From Bacteroidales bacterium (GTDB lineage Bacteria; Bacteroidota; Bacteroidia; Bacteroidales; UBA932): 8,543 bases of DNA. The notes under the pieces were generated by a model. That model saw nothing but the letters and a program-made list of their open reading frames with translations, was not told the origin of the DNA and searched no databases. The stretch lies in the NCBI GenBank assembly GCA_024683255.1, contig JAIKYL010000219.1, positions 1 to 8,543 on the forward strand, written 5' to 3'. Of the stretch, positions 1 to 6,526 are shown piece after piece. Positions within the stretch are counted from its first letter, which is position 1. Each line of letters starts with the position of its first letter. Both the position numbers and the translations under genes were made by a program.

Positions 1-3000
1 GATTCTTCTCGGAGATATCATAAGAAGTCTGCGGCTCGGTGCGGGAGAGCACCTGGACATCGTCCCAACTGCGGCGGACATGCTTCTTCCAGGCAGCCAT
101 CTCGCGGGCCTCGCGGAAGTCGTCGGCCTTCACGGCCTCGGTGCGCTCCGCCTGCGGGATGTAGTACTGGTTCATGTAATCCGTCAGCATGCGGTTCGTC
201 GTGAAGTCGCAGGCCACCTTGGCGATGGTGTTCTTGATGTAGCCGATCCACTCGCTGCTCCGGCCCGTATTGCGGTCCACGTTATAGTAGGCCGGTGCAA
301 TATCGTTCTCCAGCAACTGGTAAATGGTTGCAGCATCCAGCTCGTTCTGGAAGTTGTTGTCCTCGTAGGCCTGCTCGATGGGAAGAGCCCAGCCGGCGCC
401 TTCCTTGTAGCCTTCCACCCACCAGCCATCCAGCACGGAGAAGTGCATGGTGCCGTTCATGGCAGCCTTTTCTCCGGAGGTACCGGAAGCTTCCAGCGGA
501 CGGGTGGGATTGTTCATCCACACATCCACGCCCTGGACCATGCGCTTGGCCAGCGTAATGTCGTAACCGGGCACGAACACAATCTTGCCGATGAAGCGGG
601 GATCCTTGGAAATGTCCACTATCTGCTTGATGAGGTCCTGACCCGCCTTATCGGCCGGATGGGCCTTGCCGGCAAAGAGGAACTGCACTGGCTGGGCCGG
701 ATTATTCACAATCTTGTCCAGACGGTCCAGGTCACGGAACAGCAGGGTGGCGCGCTTGTAAGTGGCGAAACGACGGGCAAAGCCGATGGTGAGCACATCG
801 TCCCGGAGCGTATCCAGGATGGTCACCAGCTCCGAAGGGCTGTAATGGTTGGAAATGGTCTTGTCTTGCAGACGCTCGCTCACAAACTCCATGAGCTTGG
901 TCTTGAGGGCCTTCTTCACCTTCCACACTTCTGCGTCCGAAACGCTGTAAACGCCGTCGAAGCAGGTCTTGTCGTAATGGTGCGTGGCGAAGGCGGGGCC
1001 GAACACCTTGGCATGGACCGGTTTCCACTCCGGAGCGCACCAGGTGGGATAATGGACACCGTTGGTCACGTAGCTCACGAAGAGTTCCTCCGGCAGATAG
1101 CCCGGGTACATGTGGGCAAAGATATCCTGGGAAACCTTGCCGTGCAGCATGGAAACACCGTTCACATTCTGCGAGATATTGGCGGCCAGGTTGCTCATGG
1201 AGAACTTCTCGTGCGGATCCAGCGGATTGTCCTTACCCAGGGACATGAGGGTTTCCCAGTCCACCTTTAGGCGCTGCGGATAATGGCCGATATACTGGCG
1301 GAGCATGCCTTCCTCGAAGGCGTCGTGACCAGCCGGAACCGGCGTATGGGTGGTGAACAGGGAACTGGCCCGGACCACCTCCAGGGCTTCGGAAAAGTCC
1401 AAATTATCCTTCTCGATGTATTCGCGGAGACGTTCCATGCCGATAAAGGCGGCGTGGCCTTCGTTGCAGTGATACACCTGCGGATCCAGGCCCAGCTTGC
1501 GAAGGGCGCGGATACCGCCCACGCCCAGCAGGAGTTCCTGCTTGAGGCGGTTCTCCCAGCTGCCGCCGTAGAGGTGATAGGTTACCTCTCGGTCTTCGGG
1601 CGTATTGGCCTCATAATCGGCATCCATCAGGTACAGGTCCGTACGGCCCACCTCCACCTTCCACAGGCGGGCGGTGATGTTGCGACCCGGGAAAGCCACG
1701 GAAGTGGTTACCCAGTTTCCGTCCTTGTCCAGCACCGGAACGGCCGGAATCTTGGTGAAATCCTGGGCGTCGTAGCCGGCCACCTGATATCCCTGGGCGC
1801 TGAGCACCTGATTGAAATAGCCAAAACGGTACAGGAGGCCCACAGCCACCAGGTTCACGTTCATATCGGAGGTTTCCTTCAGGTAGTCACCGGCCAGGAT
1901 ACCCAGACCGCCGGAATAGATCTTAAGGGAAGTATCCAGACCGTATTCCATGCAGAAATACGCGATGGAAGGGTCTGTGCGTTTGGCCTTGGCGGCCATA
2001 TAGGTATCGAATTCGTCCATAACCCGTTTCATCTGGGCCAGGAAAGCCTGGTCCTCCGAAAGCTGCTGGAAACGCTTGATACTCACGGTATCCAGCACCA
2101 CCAGCGGATTGTGGCCGCTCTTATGCCACACATCCGGATCTATGGCCTTGAACAGGTCTTTTGCGCTCTCGTTCCAACACCACCACAGGTTCTTGGACAG
2201 TTTCTCCAGACGGGAAAGTTTGTCCGGGAGGTGACGGGTTACCATAATGCTCCTCCAACTGGGGTTGGTAACGTCTGCTTTAAAATATTGCATAGTCTTC
2301 TTATTGGATTTGTAGGAGTCCAGATTGGCCTGCACCTTGGCAAGGGCCAGCGAATAGGCCTCCTGATAATATACGATCTGGTTTTCCCAAAGGGCTATCC
2401 GGGCAACTTCCCGGGCGTTCTCCCGGTATGTGTTTCGCACATCCATGTCCAGGCCGGCTATCTCGCGGACACGGTCCGCCACGCCTTCCACAACTTCCTC
2501 GTAATTATCGTCGTTGCGGTCCAGGACCGTGATGCCGGGATGGTCTCCCTTGTAATGGGAACGCACCCACATGCCGAAACCGGCCAGGGTGGTGGTGAGG
2601 GTGGGCACGCGGAAGGCAAGGGCCTCCAGCGGAGTGTAGCCCCACGGCTCATAGTAGGACGGGAACAGGGCCAGGTCCAGGCCGCAAAGAAGGTCATAAT
2701 ACGGCATGTTGAAAACACCGTCATCCCCGTTAAGGTACGAAGGGATGAAATACACCTTCACCTTGTCCCCTATCTCGTTGGTAAGGCCGATCTGCCGCAG
2801 CCGGTTGGTGATGGCATCGTACTCCGCATTCATCAGATAATGCGATGTCTGGCTGCGGTACTGCTCATTCCCATTTCCGGCGAGCTTGGCCACTATTTCC
2901 TTGTCCGGACCGTGATGACCGGAAGGAATCATGATGAACGCCTGGATGCTGCGTCCTTCAAAATTGGACTTGTTGATGCGGTCCAGGGCGTCAATAAATA

Positions 3001-3967
3001 CGTCTATACCCTTGTTGCGGTATTCATATCGTCCGCCGATGCCGATGAAAATGGCATTGGAGGGCACCGCTTCCGCACTCATGGCCGTAGCCACCTCTAC
3101 CAGGCGGGTGCGGGCCTTGTCGTGCAGCTCCTCATACTGCCAGTCGGATGCGGGCGTGAAGCTGTTCTCGAAGCCGTTGGGCGTGACCACGTCCACGGGG
3201 CGGCCCAGGAACTGGGCGCACTCCCGGGCAGTAATCTCGCTCACCGTGGTAAAGACATCGGCATTCTGCGCGCTGGTCTTTTCCAGGGAGTAAATGGCCT
3301 TCACGTTAAAGCGCTGGGCCATTTCGTCCCCGTTGTACTGGCTGATGTTATTGTACAGGGGGAGGTTGTTTCCGGCGAGACAGCGGCCGATCATGGTGGC
3401 GTGGGTGGTAAATGCCGTTGCCACCGGAATGCCGGAACGCTTGATCTCCAGGACGCCGGCGCCGGTCTGCCACTCGTGGAACTGGGCCAGCACCTTCTCT
3501 CCGCCCTTGAGGTTGTAGTTCCAGAAACTCTCTATCACCCGTCCGGCCATGACGCCGAAAACGGCCGATTCCTTATAGTCCCAGTTGCCGGAGATGGAAT
3601 CCACGCCGAAATCCTTCCAAAGGTCCGTGAGGATATCATCGGCCTTGGGAAGGAAGTGCTTGTAATCCACCAGGATAGCCAGCGGCTTCCCGGGGATGTT
3701 CCACCGGCCCACCCGGAAAACCAGGCCCTCGGAAAGGGCCTGGGCTTTCCAGGATCGGTACAGCATGGGATCTTCCAGGAAGTCCGGGTTGCCGGAACGG
3801 TGCATCCACACATCCGGACCCACAAAAATATGACGGCGTCCCATCTGGGACTGGAGGTGGAGGGCCTTGGTGGCAATCACCGTATAGATGCCTCCAACCT
3901 TATTGCAAACTTCCCAACTGACTTCGAACAGATAGTCCGGACTCAGCAGCTCTTTCTTCTTTGCCAT
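1..3967 (-). CDS. GT3 glycogen synthase - GT35 alpha-glucan phosphorylase fusion (3' end beyond window)
   Basis: One uninterrupted frame encodes two opposing enzymes; 1322 codons are visible and the C-terminus lies off the left edge. Residues about 1-555 match eukaryote-type glycogen synthase (GT3), which extends alpha-1,4-glucan from a nucleotide-glucose. Visible marks are the donor loop KVGGIYTV (23-30), HEWQTGAG, FTTVSEITA, TPNGF and the E-x7-E motif YEPWGYTPLE (E440, E448). Residues from about 559 match the short-type alpha-glucan phosphorylases, which release glucose-1-phosphate using pyridoxal phosphate: SGGLGILAGD (685-694), TTHTPVPAGHDAF, NVNGVSMLHGKVS, FARRFATYKRA (around 1065), GKAHPADKAGQ and EASGTSGEKAAMNG, with K1167 as the expected PLP lysine. 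About 90 residues should be missing at the C-terminus. The start ATG lies 3 nt after the GH57 stop and its MAKKKELL leads directly into the GT3 fold. Both domains keep their catalytic motifs, so both are probably active; that is inference. The family calls are secure; the fusion could still reflect a single-base sequencing error at the linker. Confidence 0.93.
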   Translation of the reverse strand, partial: MAKKKELLSPDYLFEVSWEVCNKVGGIYTVIATKALHLQSQMGRRHIFVGPDVWMHRSGNPDFLEDPMLYRSWKAQALSEGLVFRVGRWNIPGKPLAILVDYKHFLPKADDILTDLWKDFGVDSISGNWDYKESAVFGVMAGRVIESFWNYNLKGGEKVLAQFHEWQTGAGVLEIKRSGIPVATAFTTHATMIGRCLAGNNLPLYNNISQYNGDEMAQRFNVKAIYSLEKTSAQNADVFTTVSEITARECAQFLGRPVDVVTPNGFENSFTPASDWQYEELHDKARTRLVEVATAMSAEAVPSNAIFIGIGGRYEYRNKGIDVFIDALDRINKSNFEGRSIQAFIMIPSGHHGPDKEIVAKLAGNGNEQYRSQTSHYLMNAEYDAITNRLRQIGLTNEIGDKVKVYFIPSYLNGDDGVFNMPYYDLLCGLDLALFPSYYEPWGYTPLEALAFRVPTLTTTLAGFGMWVRSHYKGDHPGITVLDRNDDNYEEVVEGVADRVREIAGLDMDVRNTYRENAREVARIALWENQIVYYQEAYSLALAKVQANLDSYKSNKKTMQYFKADVTNPSWRSIMVTRHLPDKLSRLEKLSKNLWWCWNESAKDLFKAIDPDVWHKSGHNPLVVLDTVSIKRFQQLSEDQAFLAQMKRVMDEFDTYMAAKAKRTDPSIAYFCMEYGLDTSLKIYSGGLGILAGDYLKETSDMNVNLVAVGLLYRFGYFNQVLSAQGYQVAGYDAQDFTKIPAVPVLDKDGNWVTTSVAFPGRNITARLWKVEVGRTDLYLMDADYEANTPEDREVTYHLYGGSWENRLKQELLLGVGGIRALRKLGLDPQVYHCNEGHAAFIGMERLREYIEKDNLDFSEALEVVRASSLFTTHTPVPAGHDAFEEGMLRQYIGHYPQRLKVDWETLMSLGKDNPLDPHEKFSMSNLAANISQNVNGVSMLHGKVSQDIFAHMYPGYLPEELFVSYVTNGVHYPTWCAPEWKPVHAKVFGPAFATHHYDKTCFDGVYSVSDAEVWKVKKALKTKLMEFVSERLQDKTISNHYSPSELVTILDTLRDDVLTIGFARRFATYKRATLLFRDLDRLDKIVNNPAQPVQFLFAGKAHPADKAGQDLIKQIVDISKDPRFIGKIVFVPGYDITLAKRMVQGVDVWMNNPTRPLEASGTSGEKAAMNGTMHFSVLDGWWVEGYKEGAGWALPIEQAYEDNNFQNELDAATIYQLLENDIAPAYYNVDRNTGRSSEWIGYIKNTIAKVACDFTTNRMLTDYMNQYYIPQAERTEAVKADDFREAREMAAWKKHVRRSWDDVQVLSRTEPQTSYDISEKN
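2243..2256 (-). promoter_or_regulatory. Possible internal ribosome binding site and start within the fusion gene
   Basis: The minus strand has GGAGGA at 2256-2251, a 5-nt spacer and an in-frame ATG at 2245 (Met575), just inside the phosphorylase half. Initiation here would give a phosphorylase lacking the first 16 residues of its domain, counted from Met559. It may be chance, because the GGAGGA encodes Trp-Arg-Ser in a normal position of the family. It is listed because it sits at the domain boundary. Confidence 0.25.
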
Positions 3968-3982
3968 TTATTATTTCTTCTT
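3953..3982 (-). repeat. 9-bp direct repeat spanning the GH57 / synthase junction
   Basis: AAGAAGAAA occurs at 3982-3974 (last three lysine codons of the GH57 gene) and again at 3961-3953 (codons 3-5 of the synthase gene). The copies are offset by 21 bp, with TAATAA, the ATG start and GCA between them. The offset is a multiple of three and both genes are in one frame. Confidence 0.8.
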
Positions 3983-5230
3983 CACTGCTTTCTTCCGCAC
4001 GGGCTTCTCCTTGAGCTCCTCCACGGCGGTTTCCTTAACGTCCAGGGCCGCCCGCTTTTCGTCCAGACGGATCTGGAAGTCCGAAATCACGTTCATGTAG
4101 TTGATGAAGGCCTCGTAAGGAGTGTCGTACGGGTTAAAGTATTTGTGAACCTCTCCGTCGGAGAAGAACTTGGTGCACATGTAATAGAAATGGTCGCTCT
4201 CCTGCAGATGGCCGAAGTCGCTCCACAGCTCTTCGTCGTTCACGATGGAAAGCTTCTCCGTCATGGCATACACCTTCTTGAAGGCTTCGCTCTGGAGCTC
4301 GTTGCCCAGCCAGGCGGTGATATCGCGCTCCTCGTCGGCCCAGGAGATAGGGTCGTCCACCGGAAGGTCCGAAACGGGTTTGTGCTTCTTCACGGCCTCG
4401 GCCGGCGTTACGAAGGCGAAGGTTCCATCCGCAAGGACTGCACCCGGGAGAGCCTTCATGAAGTTGAAGATGCCGGTTTCTGCACCCTGGTGCTCACCGA
4501 AGGTCTCGTAATCCATGAACAGGTTCACGATTTCATCTTCCTTGGCGTTTTCCTTCATCCAGTCCACATACTGCTCTGCGGTTACCTTGTTGGCGGCAAA
4601 GCGGAAAGCAATATCGTCCGAAAGGGTGTAGTTACGGAGGAGGAGCTTGAGCTTGGGCTGCGTTTCCCCGCAGTAAACGTAATTGGGGCTCTTCCAGCCC
4701 ATGATGTGGCGGGCGCCTTCCGTGAGCATGGTCTTGTAGCCCAAGTCATAGACCATTTCGCCGATGCCGTTGGAATAGATGAGCTCCGTATTACGGAAGG
4801 TAACGGGCTTGACGCCAAACAGTTCCTCTATCTTGGCAGCGTGCTTGGCCACCTGGTGACGGAATTCACTCTCCGAAGCCAGGGAGGCCAGGGAGTGGTA
4901 GTATGTCTCCGCCAGGAACTCCACCTTGCCGGTGGCGGCGAGGGCCTTGAAGCTGTCAATCACCTCCGGGGCAAAACGCTGGAACTGCTCCAGGGCGCTG
5001 CCGGAGATGGAATAGGCAATCTTGAATTTACCCTTGTTCTGTTTAATGAGCTCCAGCATGAGCTGGTTCATGGGCAGATAGCACTTCTGGGCCACCCTGC
5101 GGAGGATGGTGCGGTTGGCAAAGTCGTCGTAATAATGCGAATCCTTGCCGATATCAAAGAATCTGTACAGACGAAGCCGGGTAGGTTGATGGACCTGAAA
5201 ATACAGGCATATGCTCTTCTGGGTTGCCAT
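3971..5230 (-). CDS. GH57 family alpha-amylase-type glycoside hydrolase
   Basis: A 419-aa cytoplasmic glycoside hydrolase of family 57, expected to cleave or rearrange alpha-1,4-glucan with retention of configuration. The visible family motifs are HQP at 14-16, the nucleophile region FRNTELIYSN with E149, and the acid/base region MDYETFGEH with D240. GSALEQF is near residue 75. There is no signal peptide. The protein is shorter than the GH57 branching enzymes (usually over 500 aa), and I see no separate C-terminal helical branching domain, so an amylase or 4-alpha-glucanotransferase role is more likely; the sequence does not settle which. The C-terminus is a Lys/Arg-rich tail (KPVRKKAVKKK), unlike the rest of the chain. 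The gene starts 3 nt after the GT4 stop and ends in two tandem TAA codons directly before the next ATG. It has no clear Shine-Dalgarno sequence, so translation probably depends on coupling to the upstream gene. Confidence 0.93.
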   Translation of the reverse strand: MATQKSICLYFQVHQPTRLRLYRFFDIGKDSHYYDDFANRTILRRVAQKCYLPMNQLMLELIKQNKGKFKIAYSISGSALEQFQRFAPEVIDSFKALAATGKVEFLAETYYHSLASLASESEFRHQVAKHAAKIEELFGVKPVTFRNTELIYSNGIGEMVYDLGYKTMLTEGARHIMGWKSPNYVYCGETQPKLKLLLRNYTLSDDIAFRFAANKVTAEQYVDWMKENAKEDEIVNLFMDYETFGEHQGAETGIFNFMKALPGAVLADGTFAFVTPAEAVKKHKPVSDLPVDDPISWADEERDITAWLGNELQSEAFKKVYAMTEKLSIVNDEELWSDFGHLQESDHFYYMCTKFFSDGEVHKYFNPYDTPYEAFINYMNVISDFQIRLDEKRAALDVKETAVEELKEKPVRKKAVKKK

Positions 5231-5233
5231 AGT

Positions 5234-6523
5234 TTATTTGATTACTGATTCATACACTTTTTTCATCTTGGCGCAGGCGCCGTTCCATTTGAGGGCGTTA
5301 ACCTCGTCGTAGCCCATCTTGGCCGAAAACTGCGCCAGGGCGGGATAAGTTAACAGGGCATAGATGTCATCGGCCATGGCGTCCACATCCCAGAAGTCCA
5401 CCTTGAACGCATAGTTCAGGATTTCGGCGGCGCCGGACTGCTTGGAAATGATGGACGGAACGCCCGTACGCATGGCCTCCAGCGGGGAGATGCCGAAGGG
5501 TTCACTGATGGACGGCATGATGTACACGTCCGAGAGGGCAAACATCTTCTGCACATCCACACCCCGGAGGAAACCGGTGAAATGGAAACGGTCGCTGATA
5601 CCCAGGCGCGCCGCATGGCGGATGGCCCGGTTCATCATGTCACCGCTGCCGGCCATCACAAAGCGCACGTTCTTGGTACGCTTGAGCACCTTGGCAGCTG
5701 CTTCGATAAAGTATTCGGGACCTTTCTGGTAGGTGATCCGGCCCAGGAAGGTGACCACCGGTTCCTTCACTCCGCGCTCCACCACCAGGTTCTCCCGGCC
5801 GCTGAAGTCCACGGCGTTGTGCACGGTGACAACCTTTGCCGGGTCTATCCCGTAGCGGTTGATGACGGTGTTGCGGGTGAGGTCGCTCACCGTGATCACA
5901 CGGTCGGCCACTTCCATACCCCGTTTTTCGATGGCGTACACGCGGGTGTCGATGTTGTCCACGCTGCCGCGGTCAAAGGAGGTGGCATGCACATGGATTA
6001 CCAGCGGCTTGCCCGTAAGTTCCTTGGCTGCTATACCGGCATAGTAGGTGAGCCAGTCGTGGGCGTGGATTACATCAAAATCGTCCTTGCGCTGCAGGGC
6101 GATGGTGCCGCCCACCATGGCGTAGCGGGCCACTTCCTCCATGAGGTTGGCGCCGTACTTGCCGGAGAATTTGAACTTCTGGCCATAGCTGATGGAGAAA
6201 TCCTTCACCTGACGCTTTTTCTCTTCCTCCACCAGTTTGCCGAACTCCTCCGGATCGGCATAGGGGACCATGTTGGAACCGATGTGGATGAACTTGACCT
6301 TGTCCAGGAATTCGTCCACGGTTTCCGTTACGGTATCCACCTCCACGTCCGAGGCGTTGATGATGGTGGTGGCACTCTGGTCTTCGTCGCCGGAGGCGGA
6401 AGGCATCACGAACAGGGTTTCCACGCCATTATAGGCCAGTCCTTTTACAATACCCTCACAGGCCGTACCCAGACCGCCTGCGATATGGGGAGGGAACTCC
6501 CAACCGAACATAAGTACTCTCAT
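5234..6523 (-). CDS. GT4-family glycosyltransferase, probable alpha-glucan synthesis role
   Basis: A 429-aa GT-B fold retaining glycosyltransferase. The N-terminal Rossmann half opens with MRVLMFGWEFPPHIAGGLG, the acceptor-side loop that resembles glycogen synthases and GT4 enzymes but lacks the lysine of the GT5 KxGGL motif. HAHDWLTYYAG (HDW at 155-157) follows. The C-terminal half carries TFLGRITYQKGPEYFIEAA and the nucleotide-sugar E-x7-E motif EPFGISPLE (E341, E349). There are no membrane segments or signal peptide, so it should act in the cytosol. Donor and acceptor cannot be read from sequence. Its position between a debranching enzyme and a GH57 hydrolase, upstream of a GT3 synthase, suggests an alpha-glucosyltransferase acting on glycogen, maltooligosaccharide or a primer. 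Extracellular polysaccharide synthesis is the alternative and is less favoured by context. It is the one junction gene here with a strong Shine-Dalgarno sequence, GGGAGGA 7 nt before the ATG. Confidence 0.9.
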   Translation of the reverse strand: MRVLMFGWEFPPHIAGGLGTACEGIVKGLAYNGVETLFVMPSASGDEDQSATTIINASDVEVDTVTETVDEFLDKVKFIHIGSNMVPYADPEEFGKLVEEEKKRQVKDFSISYGQKFKFSGKYGANLMEEVARYAMVGGTIALQRKDDFDVIHAHDWLTYYAGIAAKELTGKPLVIHVHATSFDRGSVDNIDTRVYAIEKRGMEVADRVITVSDLTRNTVINRYGIDPAKVVTVHNAVDFSGRENLVVERGVKEPVVTFLGRITYQKGPEYFIEAAAKVLKRTKNVRFVMAGSGDMMNRAIRHAARLGISDRFHFTGFLRGVDVQKMFALSDVYIMPSISEPFGISPLEAMRTGVPSIISKQSGAAEILNYAFKVDFWDVDAMADDIYALLTYPALAQFSAKMGYDEVNALKWNGACAKMKKVYESVIK

Positions 6524-6526
6524 CGC

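Noticed and set aside
80..1270. A 396-codon plus-strand open frame, and similar ones at 5582-6553, 6605-7882 and 7988-8404
   Set aside because: All lie in the same complementary frame opposite well-supported genes and show the same His/Val/Leu-rich shadow composition.
1283..5248. A 1321-codon open frame on the plus strand, antisense to the GH57 and synthase-phosphorylase genes
   Set aside because: It is codon-for-codon complementary to the sense genes, and its translation shows no recognisable domain and is low-complexity with many His/Val/Gly/Leu. It is explained by codon bias in the sense strand.
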